The translations under genes and the position numbers were made by a program. Of a DNA stretch of 64,000 bases, positions 25,701 to 34,787 are shown in pieces. The stretch is from Pedobacter riviphilus (GTDB taxonomy: Bacteria > Bacteroidota > Bacteroidia > Sphingobacteriales > Sphingobacteriaceae). The DNA lies in contig NZ_CP061171.1 in assembly GCF_014692875.1 (NCBI RefSeq), positions 5,022,001-5,086,000 of the forward strand, read 5' to 3'. Below the pieces are notes generated by a model. It had not been told where the DNA came from, searched no databases, and saw nothing but the letters and a program-made list of their open reading frames with translations. The stretch's first letter is position 1, and every line of letters starts with the position of its first letter.

Positions 25701-28700
25701 ACCTGCACATACATTTACGTCACCTGTGCTTGTGCCGCCAACACTGAGGGGATTAACCGTGATCTGAACATCATCATTGGAGGTAGAACAGTTAGTGTCG
25801 CTTATTGTCCATCTAAAGGTATAAGCATTTCCGGCCTGTAAACCAGTAATTGTTGTATGGCCCTGTGTATCATCAGCAAAAGTTACGGCTGTTGGCGCAG
25901 TAACGATTGCCCACTTGCCTGTGCCAACCACTGGCGTATTTCCTTTTAACGTGTAAGTAGTAGCGTTGCAAATCGCTTCATCCGGGCCGGCATTTGGCGG
26001 TGTTACGCTTGGCAAAACTGTAATGGTAACGCTGGCGGGTGTACCTGGGCAGCCATTTGTAGATACAGGCGTAATGGTGTAAGTTACTGTGCCTGGACTA
26101 GTACCTGAGTTAGTTAAAATATCGTTAATCTGCGCTCCTGCCGATGCCACGGCTCTATTGCTATTTCCGGTTATTGCACCAGTTACCGTACTGGTATAGG
26201 TATAGTTTACAGCTGTTAGGTTTGTTGCTAAGGTAATATCCGATGAAGTAGCGTTACAGATGGTTGTATTGGCTGCAGTTGGTGTTACAATAGGGTTAGG
26301 TTTAATGGTAACTACAAAATTAAATGGCGTTCCATCGCAGCCATCAAAATGGGGAGTGATGATGTAAGTTACACTTGCATCAGTATTTAGATCGGTATTG
26401 GTGAGGACATCGTTAATAGATCCGCTTCCGTTGGGGGTATAGCCGGTTGCAGATGCACTTCCAGTAGCGGTCCAGGTATAGGTTACGCCTGCTACCGCAG
26501 AAGTTGGGGTATAGGCAACACTATTACCTGTACAGATGGTTTTAGCTGCTGCACTGGTTAAACTGATATTGGGTTTTATTTTTAAGATGATATCATCGTC
26601 AATCTGGTTGCAGGGGGCGGCCAGTGCAGTAGTAACCCTTAGCCGTAAAGTAACTGTCCCTGCTGTTTTTTCTGCTGGGGTTGGCTCATAGGTTGCGTTT
26701 AAATCGTTTCTGCTAGGTGTAAATGTTCCTAACCCGCCAATCCAGGTTTGTGTAGTGGTGGCGCCAGTTATGGTTCCGCTAAGTGTAAAACCGGGATCGT
26801 TAAAACAAATGCTTTGGTCAGGCCCTGCGCTAATTACGGGTGCCGTGCTGAAGGTTAAGGTTTGGGTATCTTCGGCCGTTCCGCAATTATTTTTATGGAC
26901 AACCTTTATCGTATAAGTATCGTAGCTATCGAATTTTATTGATGGATATTTAGAATTCGCGGTTGTGCCACCAGTAAAGCTATAAGTTCCTGATCCCGAT
27001 GGGGTAACTGTCCAGGTATAGCTATCAGGTAGTTCCTGAGTGGTTCCGCTAATTAGTGTTTTGGTGGGACCTGTTGTGGTATTGTTAAAATCGTAAGTGG
27101 CCAGGTTACACAGGGTAATATCAGGCGATAGCGTGGCTACAGGAGCCTCATTAACCACAACAGTTTGGGGCGGACTGGGGATTATGCCACATGATGGCGT
27201 GCTGATACTTAAAGTAATGGTATAAGTGCCAGGGCTGGTAAAATTAAACTCTGGTTCTTTGCTTGCTGCATTTGTGCCACCTGTAAAAGCCACAGCTGGA
27301 CTAACTGACCACGAATAGTTATTAGCGGCATTGCAGATATTGTCTAAAATAGAAAGATCAGTTGCTTTTAACGTTGTTCCAGAACAAATGGTAGTTGAAG
27401 GCAAGCTAAAATCAGGCTTTGGCGGATCTTGGATACAAATTTTGTTATTGGCCGGTTCGGCATCGCAATCGGTTGAAAGATTTTTGGACGTTAATGTAAC
27501 CGTATATTCTCCATGGGTAGGAAAGCTGTATACAAAATTGTATGATTTTGGCTTATCAGATTCTATGATTACACCATCCACATACCAGTTATAGGTAATG
27601 TTATTTGGGGTACAGCCTGGAGTATTGGTAGTTGGGTTTTCACCCAAAACAGATGTGTTAACAAATGTGATATTTGCATTGGTACAGCCTGGTGTATTAT
27701 AAGTGAACGAGTTTATCGGCTTTACGACCACCTTTGCTGAAGAAGAAACTGGCGTACCCATGGTATTACAGAAAGCATTGGATACGCGGATGGAAATGTC
27801 AAAGGCATTATAAATGGTACCGGCGCTCGATGTAGAAACACTTCCACAAGATGATCTGTCATAAAGATGCGTTACCTTCCCGCCATTAGCAATAATTTCG
27901 CAAAGGGTGTGTGTGGTTGTAGCTTGATCACCCCATGTGATGGTGTAAATATCTCCCGGGAAATTGTTTTGAATGCCCGAACTCGAGGAAACATCTACAT
28001 TAAAGGTAAAATTAGCCGTAGGTAAACATTGTGCCGTATTTCCGGTGTTGGCAAAGGTTGTTATCGCTTTGTTGTTGATCAGCAGGTATGCTTTGGTTGC
28101 AACCGAACCATCAGGCATTACTGCTTTGGTATAAATGGTGTAATGTGCTTGTTGTGCTGTAAAGCTTTGTATTGCTGTAGGGAAGGCGATTTGGGATGGC
28201 GCCCCTCCATTTACTTCGTCGGTTATGGTGGCAGTAACGGAGCTGTTTGCTGTAGACTCATTTTTTAGAAAGAACGAGTTATTGGGCTTACTGGTGCAGG
28301 TGCCAAAAGTTTCATCATTTGCCACATTTAACAAGGTTGAAGTTAGCTTGGCCTCAACCGCCGTTCCTGCCTTTATTTCAAATGTCGACGAGGGCGCACT
28401 TACAGATATTGGATTGGTTGTTTTTACCCTTACGCTATAGCCAGTACCTGGGGTAAGGCCAACAGGGAGTATACCATTTATATAAGTGCTATAAAAACCG
28501 GTGTAAGTTCCAATAAGGGTTTCGGTACCGAAATTTCCATTTTGATCTGATAAATAGAGCTGAAATTGATTGTTCTGTAATATACAGCTCGTAGGTACGG
28601 TAAAAGGAACAGCAATTGTACTGCCAGGTGTAAACGGCCCAGGATCTACCGCGCCAATATTAACTTGGGCAAAACTTGTTGACGTACACAAAAATGCCCC

Positions 28701-28748
28701 AAAAAATAGGACAAAAGAAATCCATTTCCTTTTACAATGAATCTTCAT
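22797..28748 (-). CDS. Giant PKD-repeat surface protein with a gliding-type (CHU_C) C-terminal sorting domain
   Basis: A 1983-residue secreted protein. A signal peptide (about 1-28, ending SFAQ) starts it. The middle (about 350-1400) is a long chain of Ig-like/PKD-like repeats with recurring PNAGPDEAICNATTYTLKG-type starts. The last third has classic PKD domains (YDFGDGSD, WDFGDGSP, WTFGDGSG). The final 95 residues are the gliding motility-associated type B sorting domain (IPNSFMPASAKNEIKTFKAK; VFNKWGELLWET; WDGTYKGQDQPQGVYYWKV). It should be exported by the type IX system and held at the surface with the PorP/SprF partner. It is likely an adhesin or matrix protein; the ligand is unknown. Confidence 0.92.
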   Translation of the reverse strand: MKIHCKRKWISFVLFFGAFLCTSTSFAQVNIGAVDPGPFTPGSTIAVPFTVPTSCILQNNQFQLYLSDQNGNFGTETLIGTYTGFYSTYINGILPVGLTPGTGYSVRVKTTNPISVSAPSSTFEIKAGTAVEAKLTSTLLNVANDETFGTCTSKPNNSFFLKNESTANSSVTATITDEVNGGAPSQIAFPTAIQSFTAQQAHYTIYTKAVMPDGSVATKAYLLINNKAITTFANTGNTAQCLPTANFTFNVDVSSSSGIQNNFPGDIYTITWGDQATTTHTLCEIIANGGKVTHLYDRSSCGSVSTSSAGTIYNAFDISIRVSNAFCNTMGTPVSSSAKVVVKPINSFTYNTPGCTNANITFVNTSVLGENPTTNTPGCTPNNITYNWYVDGVIIESDKPKSYNFVYSFPTHGEYTVTLTSKNLSTDCDAEPANNKICIQDPPKPDFSLPSTTICSGTTLKATDLSILDNICNAANNYSWSVSPAVAFTGGTNAASKEPEFNFTSPGTYTITLSISTPSCGIIPSPPQTVVVNEAPVATLSPDITLCNLATYDFNNTTTGPTKTLISGTTQELPDSYTWTVTPSGSGTYSFTGGTTANSKYPSIKFDSYDTYTIKVVHKNNCGTAEDTQTLTFSTAPVISAGPDQSICFNDPGFTLSGTITGATTTQTWIGGLGTFTPSRNDLNATYEPTPAEKTAGTVTLRLRVTTALAAPCNQIDDDIILKIKPNISLTSAAAKTICTGNSVAYTPTSAVAGVTYTWTATGSASATGYTPNGSGSINDVLTNTDLNTDASVTYIITPHFDGCDGTPFNFVVTIKPNPIVTPTAANTTICNATSSDITLATNLTAVNYTYTSTVTGAITGNSNRAVASAGAQINDILTNSGTSPGTVTYTITPVSTNGCPGTPASVTITVLPSVTPPNAGPDEAICNATTYTLKGNTPVVGTGKWAIVTAPTAVTFADDTQGHTTITGLQAGNAYTFRWTISDTNCSTSNDDVQITVNPLSVGGTSTGDVNVCAGANGGNINLTGQVGNIIRWERSIDNGVNWSTITSTANPYVFSNLAITTQYRAVVQSGSCAEATSSVTTITVNPGTVAANAGTDQSLCSGSNISLNGNNPAPNSGNWIIVSAQAGVVITDPSLYNTSVTGLVPGQTYTFRWTISGFNGCPPSVDDVTVTYYSPVTNNIGPSSAPICAGQSITITGDIPTGGTGTFAYQWQSSADGNTWSNIPSAINKDLSLIVNTSTYVRRVVNSTCTSNSNSLLITVLPGLTNNTISADQNICIGAAAAPLTGTVPSGGSGTYTYQWQSSLNGTAWSDVLGANSVSFTPPTPTVSIYYRRSVASGPCNNNLSNQIKITVNPHAKAEITYIKNVDCAPFILNASNIAATLYPDRNSIYTWFANNVQIGVGATFPGYTIMNGDESVTIKLVVTSSTGCNPDEKSEVFSTLPIVTPSFTTSPTEGCGPHPVSFTNTTTPIDGATYEWIFGNGTRSFLAQPPPQIFQPDVNGEDKTYTVTLKTTPPCGPPVEKTVDIVVHAKPIAQFFPDKTTGCSDLLVTFKNTSPTSTGTTYTYDFGDGSDPKSYPDQRDVSYTFKTTEVKDFVVKMTAKNSCGETSAIPILIRVSPNNIIPSLVVNGNEKRGCAPHEVHLINNTSGASRFVYTFKNEDTGEELPPFIPTLRNQPYTFFKPGRYTIRLDAENDCSKNFATETVTVLESPTADFTADRTVGCTNLIVKFKNNSKGAIAYTWDFGDGSPKSSEFEPQHTFPGSGINYTVTLTASGTECSTPVSKTGFIHIVAPPVATFTVTPGNEVSIPNYSFAFKDISTDAVSWEWTFGDGSGSTLQNPNHTYANEGTYTVTLKVLNKEGCSSSTFQSVRIIGVPGYLNIPNSFMPASAKNEIKTFKAKGRGIKEWNMSVFNKWGELLWETTKLDDGAPLEGWDGTYKGQDQPQGVYYWKVDIKFINGSDWKGMTYDSSPPKKTGVIYLIR

Positions 28749-28976
28749 AAATCTCTAACACTAGGGAATGATTTTATTGCGTTCTGGAAGCTTTGCTAGT
28801 TAAATCTTGCTTTAAATCCAATCTCAGAAATGAGTATTCGGCCTAAGACGCGTCAATAAATATTCGAATGCAAAGAACGTGATTTTTATGCTACGCTTAT
28901 AAAACTTTACATCAACATCAACTAAATGAATGGGTTATAGAATTGATAAAGCTTCGTTTTTGATAGCAATAGGGCA
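28749..28976. other. Gene-free stretch upstream of the giant surface protein
   Basis: This AT-rich 228 bp holds no gene that I can support. It should carry the promoter of the PKD protein (reverse strand). I did not find a convincing TTG/TAnnTTTG pair. Confidence 0.5.
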
Positions 28977-29009
28977 TAAAAAAACCCTCAGGGCATTAAG
29001 CCTTGAGGG
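28977..29009 (-). terminator. Intrinsic terminator of groEL
   Basis: On the reverse strand CCCTCAAGGC pairs with GCCCTGAGGG (one wobble) across a short TTAAT loop and is followed by seven T. Confidence 0.88.
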
Positions 29010-29047
29010 AATATTTTTACACGAAATCGTTTCGCTATAAGATGGTA

Positions 29048-30682
29048 TTACATCATACCACCCATACCGCCGCCGCCCATTGGAGGCATTGGAGCACCGC
29101 CTTCTTCAGGCTCGTCTGCTAAAACAACTTCTGTAGTTAATAACATCGCAGCAATAGAAGCTGCATTTTCTAATGCTACACGGCTTACTTTAGTTGGATC
29201 GATAACTCCAGCACCAATTAAGTTTTCGTAAACATCAGTACGTGCATTATAACCGAAATCTGCTTTACCTTCTTTAACTTTTTGAACTACGATAGAACCT
29301 TCGATACCTGCGTTTTCGCAAATTTGACGTAATGGCTCTTCGATAGCACGACGGATGATCTGGATACCCGTGTTTTCATCTTCATTAACGCCTTTTAAGT
29401 TCGCTAAAGCTTCAACCGCACGGATAAAAGCAACACCACCACCAGCAACAATACCTTCTTCTACAGCCGCACGCGTTGCATGTAAAGCATCATCAACACG
29501 GTCTTTTTTCTCTTTCATTTCAACCTCGCTAGCTGCACCTACGTAAAGAACAGCAACACCACCAGCTAATTTAGCCAAACGCTCTTGTAATTTTTCTTTA
29601 TCGTAATCAGATGTAGTCGTTTCGATCTGAGATTTAATTTGGCTAACACGAGATTTAATATCTTCAGAGTTACCAGCGCCGTTAATTACAGTTGTATTGT
29701 CTTTGTCAACAACAACTTTTTCTGCAGAACCTAAGTAAGTTAAATCGGCATTTTCTAACTTGTAACCTCTTTCTTCAGATATAACAACACCACCAGTTAA
29801 AATTGCAATGTCTTCTAACATGGCTTTTCTTCTATCACCAAAACCTGGAGCTTTAACGGCAACAACTTTTAATGAACCACGGATTTTGTTAACTACAAGA
29901 GTAGCTAAAGCTTCACCATCTAAATCTTCAGAAATGATTACCAATGGTTTACCAGTTTGAACGGTTTTTTCTAAAACAGGCAACAATTCTTTCATGTTGC
30001 TGATTTTTTTGTCGTAGATTAAAATGTAAGGATTATCTAATTCAGCTTCCATTTTATCTGCATTGGTCACAAAATATGGAGATAAATAACCTCTGTCAAA
30101 TTGCATACCTTCAACTGTTTTAACTTCAGTTTCAGTACCTTTTGCTTCTTCAACCGTAATTACACCATCTTTACCAACTTTGCTCATTGCCTCAGCAATT
30201 AAAGCACCGATAACTTCGTCGTTGTTAGCCGAGATAGAGGCAACTTGTTTAATTTTATTGTTATCATCACCAACTGCTTGTGATTGAGATTTTAAATTTT
30301 CTACAACAGCAGCAACTGCTTTATCAATACCACGTTTTAAATCCATTGGGTTTGCACCAGCAGCAACGTTTTTAATACCTGTAGTAATAATTGCCTGAGC
30401 CAATACAGTTGCAGTAGTAGTACCATCACCAGCAATATCAGCTGTTTTTGAAGCTACTTCTTTAACCATTTGAGCACCCATGTTCTCAACGGCATCTTTC
30501 AATTCGATTTCTTTTGCAACGGTAACACCATCTTTAGTAATTGCTGGCGAACCGAATTTTTTATCGATAATTACGTTACGGCCTTTCGGACCTAAAGTTA
30601 CTTTTACTGCATTTGCAAGAATATCAACACCTCTTTTCAGGGCGTCGCGTGCTTCTACGTTATATTTTACTTGTTTTGACAT
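29048..30682 (-). CDS. groEL: GroEL chaperonin
   Basis: A 544-residue 60-kDa chaperonin that folds proteins inside a double ring capped by GroES. Visible hallmarks are [20 protein letters not shown], the ATP-site [12 protein letters not shown] (about 86-97), [15 protein letters not shown] (about 404-418) and the Gly-Met-rich tail GGGGMGGMM. Length and sequence are standard. It lies 99 bp after groES on the same strand, with a run of 8-bp repeats in the spacer, and ends at an intrinsic terminator. Confidence 0.99.
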   Translation of the reverse strand: MSKQVKYNVEARDALKRGVDILANAVKVTLGPKGRNVIIDKKFGSPAITKDGVTVAKEIELKDAVENMGAQMVKEVASKTADIAGDGTTTATVLAQAIITTGIKNVAAGANPMDLKRGIDKAVAAVVENLKSQSQAVGDDNNKIKQVASISANNDEVIGALIAEAMSKVGKDGVITVEEAKGTETEVKTVEGMQFDRGYLSPYFVTNADKMEAELDNPYILIYDKKISNMKELLPVLEKTVQTGKPLVIISEDLDGEALATLVVNKIRGSLKVVAVKAPGFGDRRKAMLEDIAILTGGVVISEERGYKLENADLTYLGSAEKVVVDKDNTTVINGAGNSEDIKSRVSQIKSQIETTTSDYDKEKLQERLAKLAGGVAVLYVGAASEVEMKEKKDRVDDALHATRAAVEEGIVAGGGVAFIRAVEALANLKGVNEDENTGIQIIRRAIEEPLRQICENAGIEGSIVVQKVKEGKADFGYNARTDVYENLIGAGVIDPTKVSRVALENAASIAAMLLTTEVVLADEPEEGGAPMPPMGGGGMGGMM

Positions 30683-30745
30683 TTTTAAGAATATTTTAAA
30701 GTTTTAATGTTGGAAGGTTGAAACATTTCACCCTCCGATTTATAT

Positions 30746-30777
30746 AACATTACAACATTACAACGTTGCAACATTTT
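30746..30777. repeat. Tandem octamer repeat in the groES-groEL spacer
   Basis: Four 8-bp units: AACATTAC twice (30746-30761), then AACGTTGC and AACATTTT. They start 4 bp after the groES stop codon (in gene direction). The role is unknown. Confidence 0.6.
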
Positions 30778-30781
30778 AATT

Positions 30782-31072
30782 TTACCCAACAACAGCGTAA
30801 ATATCAGTTTCGCGCATAATTAAGTAATCTTTACCTTCGTAAGGGAATTCGGTACCACCGTATTTACCATAAATTACAACATCACCAACTTTTACACTCG
30901 CTTTTTTACCTTCAGCATCTTCTTCAGAAACAGAAACTACAGTTCCTTTAGATGGTTTTTCTTTTGCAGTATCAGGGATATACAAACCTGATGCAGTTTT
31001 CTCTTCTGCCGCAGCTGGTTCAACTATTACTCTGTTCGAACTGCCAGCAATTGGTTTAAGGTTTAACGCCAT
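30782..31072 (-). CDS. groES: GroES co-chaperonin
   Basis: A 96-residue 10-kDa chaperonin. The ATG at 31072 gives the standard start MALNLKPIAGSSNRVIVEPA; a longer frame to 31129 would add 19 residues unlike the family. The mobile loop EEKTASGLYIPDTAKEKP (about 22-39) and GDVVIYGKYGGTEF are seen. It is the first gene of groES-groEL. No CIRCE element is visible upstream, so HrcA control is unlikely from this sequence. Confidence 0.98.
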   Translation of the reverse strand: MALNLKPIAGSSNRVIVEPAAAEEKTASGLYIPDTAKEKPSKGTVVSVSEEDAEGKKASVKVGDVVIYGKYGGTEFPYEGKDYLIMRETDIYAVVG

Positions 31073-31312
31073 AACTTTTATTATTTTTTTATTTTGATTT
31101 GAGTTTTTAACTAAGCTTACAATTAACACTTTTTATGCCAAGAGGTTTAGCGGGACAAATTTTCACCAAACTGTCAAACTTTTCACGCTAATTGAGGATG
31201 TGGGTGTCAGCATGGCAGTAAGTTTTAGTTTTTTTAGCCAGATTTATTGTATGTATATTCAGCATAGACAACTTATTAACCGTATGCTATTAGCGTTCTC
31301 AACTCTTGTTAG

Positions 31313-32077
31313 CTAAATGGGAACTTTCTCTGTTAAATATTTCCAATATCTTTTAGGTACATGCTGCAGGTGCAGTTTGGTATTTTTCCGTGCAACAATG
31401 TTGGCGCTTTTAAAATAATCTTTCCAAAGCGTGGCGTACAATGCCTCACTCTCGTCCATTAAAACTGGTGCAAGATTTTGCTTATCTGTACCCTTACTAA
31501 AGCTGATCGTAATTTCTTCAACGTTTGTTAAATTATAATGTAGGCCATATTTGCGCTTTAAATCGTAAATTACCCAAGGCTGATCGGCATAACGGTTTTT
31601 AAAATGATTGGATATTAAAGGCAGTACATTAAAATCAGGGTCTATATTGGCATAAAATATCCCATCACCAGTTTTTTGAAAACGGATAAATGCTTCCATT
31701 CTGTGTTTTTCCCTTTCTACGCTTTTGGCATATTTGGCCAGTGCAATTACATGCGGATTGCCATAATTACTTTCTGCACCCAATTGATTTTGAAAAATGT
31801 ATACGGTAAACTGAAAGAGATGGTTGTAGGCCTCGGGTATTTCTGATAAATAGGAGCAATAGTATTTGCGTTGCCAATCCTTTTTGAGTTTCTTTTGCAG
31901 CCCTGCCCAAACCCGATCTGCTTTTTCTGCGTTGCTGCTAACAGTAAAACTTTCTACAAAAGCTTCAGGCTGAAAAATTGAAATAGATTTTAGCACAACT
32001 TTTCCTGGCTTACGTTCAAACCATTCGAAAACAGCGGTTAATAAACCTTGAAAAGTGCCATCGAAAATGTAGGTCAT
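31313..32077 (-). CDS. TIGR03915/DUF4130-type putative DNA metabolism protein
   Basis: A 254-residue protein beginning MTYIFDGTFQGLLTAVFEWF, the typical opening of the TIGR03915 (DUF4130) family. Family wording also includes HRMEAFIRFQKTGDGIFYAN and ISNHFKNRYADQPWVIYDLK. Members are almost always encoded next to a TIGR03916 radical-SAM protein and are annotated as probable DNA metabolism or repair proteins without a shown activity. Here the partner ends 29 bp upstream on the same strand. A uracil-DNA-glycosylase-like fold has been suggested for relatives; I cannot confirm it here. Confidence 0.85.
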   Translation of the reverse strand: MTYIFDGTFQGLLTAVFEWFERKPGKVVLKSISIFQPEAFVESFTVSSNAEKADRVWAGLQKKLKKDWQRKYYCSYLSEIPEAYNHLFQFTVYIFQNQLGAESNYGNPHVIALAKYAKSVEREKHRMEAFIRFQKTGDGIFYANIDPDFNVLPLISNHFKNRYADQPWVIYDLKRKYGLHYNLTNVEEITISFSKGTDKQNLAPVLMDESEALYATLWKDYFKSANIVARKNTKLHLQHVPKRYWKYLTEKVPI

Positions 32078-32106
32078 TGGGATTTATTTTTTAGATCGTA
32101 GCGTTT

Positions 32107-33363
32107 TTAAAACAAAATCATCTGGTTGCTATCTGTTTTTAAATATTTGCTCCGGCTTTCGGCCAAAATAAAAGCCTTAATCTGTGTACCCTGATAATCT
32201 TTCAGTTGATAGGAGCTATCCAGGCAAACGATAAAGTGTTTGGCCCGGTTATAAGCTACGCCGATTTTTTTCAACTGATCAATCCTGAGTTTTCCGAACT
32301 TTCTGGCCTGCACAATTTTCTGGGCCGACATTACGCCGATACCCGGTATCCGGAGAATCATTTTATAATCGGCCGTATTAATATCGACAGGGAAATGCTG
32401 CATATTTCTAATTGCCCAGCTTAATTTTGGATCGATATCAATATCAAGATTTGGGTTGGCGTCGTTTAAAATTTCCTGCACTTTAAAGCCATAAAACCGC
32501 ATTAACCAATCGGTTTGATACAACCTGTTTTCTCTTAGCAATGGAGGTTGCGTACCAAGTATAGGCATCCTGGTGTCGTTGCTAATGGGTACATAACCCG
32601 AATAATAAACTCTTTTTAGAGAAAAATTCTTGTAAAAGGTATTCGCGGTGTACATTATATCTTTGTCGCTTTCCGGGGTGGCGCCAATAACCATCTGTGT
32701 GCTTTGTCCTGCAGGTACAAATGTTGGCACGTGTTTGATCAGTTTTTTATCGGCAGTAAATTGGCTAATCTGCTGCTGCACAAAAGCCAAAGGTTTAATT
32801 ACTTCCTCGTGGTTTTTCTCGGGAGCCAAAAGCTTCAAGCCGGCTTCTGTTGGCATTTCTAAATTAATACTCATTCGATCAGCATATAAGCCAGCTTCCT
32901 TAATCAGTTCATCGCTCGCACCCGGAATGGTTTTTAAATGGATATAGCCGTTGTAGTTCTGTTCCAAACGCAGTTTTTTAACGACTAACAACAGCCGTTC
33001 CATGGTAAAATCGGCATTTTTAAAAATTCCTGAGCTCAAGAACAAGCCTTCAATATAGTTGCGGCGATAAAAATTCATGGTCAGTTCTACCACTTCATCT
33101 ACGGTAAAGGCCGCACGTTTTACATCGTTGCTTTTGCGTGAAACGCAGAACAAACAATCGTAGATACAATGGTTAGTCAGGAGGATTTTTAAAAGCGAAA
33201 CACATCGGCCATCTTCGGTGTAGGTATGGCAAATGCCCGATGCGTGGCTATCGCCAAGGCCTTTATTGGTGTTTTTTCTCGTGCCGCCGCTTGATGAACA
33301 AGAAACATCATATTTAGCGGCGTCAGCAAGAATATTTAATTTTTCACGGATTCGGTCGAACAT
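32107..33363 (-). CDS. TIGR03916-type radical-SAM protein with helix-hairpin-helix DNA-binding domain
   Basis: A 418-residue radical-SAM protein, annotated in its family as putative DNA modification/repair. The iron-sulfur site is Cys66, Cys70 and Cys73 (NHCIYDCLFC, the CxxxCxxC pattern). Other wording: SGICHTYTEDGRCVSLLKI before it and YYSGYVPISNDTRMP later. The C-terminal region (about 325-385) has helix-hairpin-helix wording (LRIPGIGVMSAQKIVQAR), used to bind DNA without sequence specificity. It is the first gene of a two-gene unit with the DUF4130-type protein. Its promoter is bracketed by a perfect inverted repeat. The substrate is not known. Confidence 0.88.
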   Translation of the reverse strand: MFDRIREKLNILADAAKYDVSCSSSGGTRKNTNKGLGDSHASGICHTYTEDGRCVSLLKILLTNHCIYDCLFCVSRKSNDVKRAAFTVDEVVELTMNFYRRNYIEGLFLSSGIFKNADFTMERLLLVVKKLRLEQNYNGYIHLKTIPGASDELIKEAGLYADRMSINLEMPTEAGLKLLAPEKNHEEVIKPLAFVQQQISQFTADKKLIKHVPTFVPAGQSTQMVIGATPESDKDIMYTANTFYKNFSLKRVYYSGYVPISNDTRMPILGTQPPLLRENRLYQTDWLMRFYGFKVQEILNDANPNLDIDIDPKLSWAIRNMQHFPVDINTADYKMILRIPGIGVMSAQKIVQARKFGKLRIDQLKKIGVAYNRAKHFIVCLDSSYQLKDYQGTQIKAFILAESRSKYLKTDSNQMILF

Positions 33364-33370
33364 AGGGATA

Positions 33371-33416
33371 TATTTACTAACAAAGATAGTTTAATAACTA
33401 AAAATATTAGTAAATA
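33371..33416 (-). promoter_or_regulatory. Promoter of the radical-SAM/DUF4130 pair bracketed by a perfect inverted repeat
   Basis: On the reverse strand a perfect minus-7 TATCTTTG lies at 33388-33381, 17 nt before the ATG. TATTTACTAA (33371-33380) and its exact reverse complement TTAGTAAATA (33407-33416) flank it. One arm covers the expected transcription start and the other the minus-33 region, where no TTG is found. This is the layout of an operator. The regulator is unknown. Confidence 0.5.
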
Positions 33417-33456
33417 GATTTGCCTAACCTATTCTATTTTGGAATAATAATGTTAA

Positions 33457-33984
33457 CTAAAAACTGTTCGAAGGATTGAGCTTTCTGCTTATTGGCAGTT
33501 GGTGCGCAATATTATAACTTTCCTGATAGTATTGCAGCTCAGAAAAGAAGCCGTCGGCCTCTATTTCGTGATTTTTAAGAGGACTAAAGTTTGCCACGAA
33601 ATCAGGATTTTTAAATGCAATTTGATAAAAGTAACCTCCATTGTGGTTATCGAACATTTCGGTTACACTGCTTACGTTTTCCCATCCAGAAAAAAACTCG
33701 GTTCTCCGGTATAAGAAAGAAGTGCTTTTTAATTTAAAGCTTATGCCTTTTTCACTGATTAAAATTTTACTATGTACAAAAATCTGCGTTTTGGTAATCC
33801 ATAATAAAAGAAGTGCCATTAAAATAATGGATAGCGAAACAAATATCAAGGTGGACGTTTCGGAAAGCGATGCAGGTAAACTAAAAAGACAATACAACAT
33901 CAAGGAAATGAAGAACACAGGAATGCCAACCATCGCGATTAACAAAACACTATTTTTATGGTATTTTAGTTTATAAGGATGCAT
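33457..33984 (-). CDS. Hypothetical membrane protein with PH-like layout
   Basis: A 175-residue protein with two membrane spans (about 12-34 and 42-62), then a soluble domain of about 110 residues rich in beta strands (TQIFVHSKILISEKGISFKL; TEFFSGWENVSSVTEMF). Two spans followed by such a domain recall the bacterial PH-like (YdbT/DUF304-like) proteins, but the match is weak. It is separated from the radical-SAM gene by 93 bp. No function is assigned. Confidence 0.65.
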   Translation of the reverse strand: MHPYKLKYHKNSVLLIAMVGIPVFFISLMLYCLFSLPASLSETSTLIFVSLSIILMALLLLWITKTQIFVHSKILISEKGISFKLKSTSFLYRRTEFFSGWENVSSVTEMFDNHNGGYFYQIAFKNPDFVANFSPLKNHEIEADGFFSELQYYQESYNIAHQLPISRKLNPSNSF

Positions 33985-34069
33985 GAGGATTAATTTTTGT
34001 AAAGTTAAGCCCTAATGCATGGTTTCGGAATACTTACTATTAGGTATTTTATAATAGTCTTTTTGTGGG

Positions 34070-34714
34070 TTATTTGCCTTCCCATTCTTTATAAAAATGA
34101 TCCAGGTATAACAGCATAAAATTGTGTCTTTCTATGGCTATTGCTTTCCCTGCTTCAGTATTCATCATGTCCTTCAACAACAGTAGTTTTTCGTAAAAAT
34201 GGTTAATGGTAGGCGCGGTAGTATTTTTATAACTTTCTTTAGTGAGGTGTTCTTCGGGTAAAATAGCTGGATCGTAAAGTACCCTGTTTTTGAATCCACC
34301 ATAGGTAAATGCTCTTGCAATTCCAATGGCCCCGATAGCGTCTAAACGATCTGCATCCTGTACAATTTGCATTTCTTTTGAGGTAAAACCTGCACCGTCA
34401 AAACTATTTTTGAACGACATGTTCTGGATAATGAGTTTAACGTGGGCAATAACCTCAGCATCAACACCTATCGATGCTAAAAATGAAGCAGCCATATTCG
34501 GTCCCAGTTCTTCATCGCCATTATTAAATTTAGGATCAGCAATATCATGCAACAATGCGGCAAAGGCTACTACCAGTTCATCACCATTTTCTTGTTGATT
34601 AATGGTTTGAGCGGTTTTAAAAACACGTTCAATATGAAACCAATCGTGCCCTGCTTCGGCATTAGCTAATGTTTTTTTAACAAAATCGATAGTTTTTTGA
34701 ATGGCAGCCTGCAT
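34070..34714 (-). CDS. HD-domain phosphohydrolase
   Basis: A 214-residue metal-dependent phosphohydrolase of the YedJ-like HD family. The metal ligands are visible: His23 and Asp24 or His27 (GHDWFHIERV), then His56-Asp57 (LLHDIADPKF). A later Asp lies in QDADRLDAIGAIGIARAF. Members hydrolyse phosphate esters such as nucleotides; the substrate is not known. It is a separate gene between a membrane protein and the XRE regulator gene on the same strand. Confidence 0.88.
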   Translation of the reverse strand: MQAAIQKTIDFVKKTLANAEAGHDWFHIERVFKTAQTINQQENGDELVVAFAALLHDIADPKFNNGDEELGPNMAASFLASIGVDAEVIAHVKLIIQNMSFKNSFDGAGFTSKEMQIVQDADRLDAIGAIGIARAFTYGGFKNRVLYDPAILPEEHLTKESYKNTTAPTINHFYEKLLLLKDMMNTEAGKAIAIERHNFMLLYLDHFYKEWEGK

Positions 34715-34787
34715 AGTCCTAAATTTATTCCAAAGGTATTGGAATTATTTGCAGGGTAAAAGAAATGATATCAACAGCGCTTGAGCA

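Noticed and set aside
30480..30707. Forward frames across groEL, including one over its start
   Set aside because: They are antisense shadows of a highly conserved gene.
31073..31312. Search for a CIRCE element (TTAGCACTC, 9 nt, GAGTGCTAA) before groES
   Set aside because: No such inverted repeat is visible, and no clear promoter pair could be assigned.
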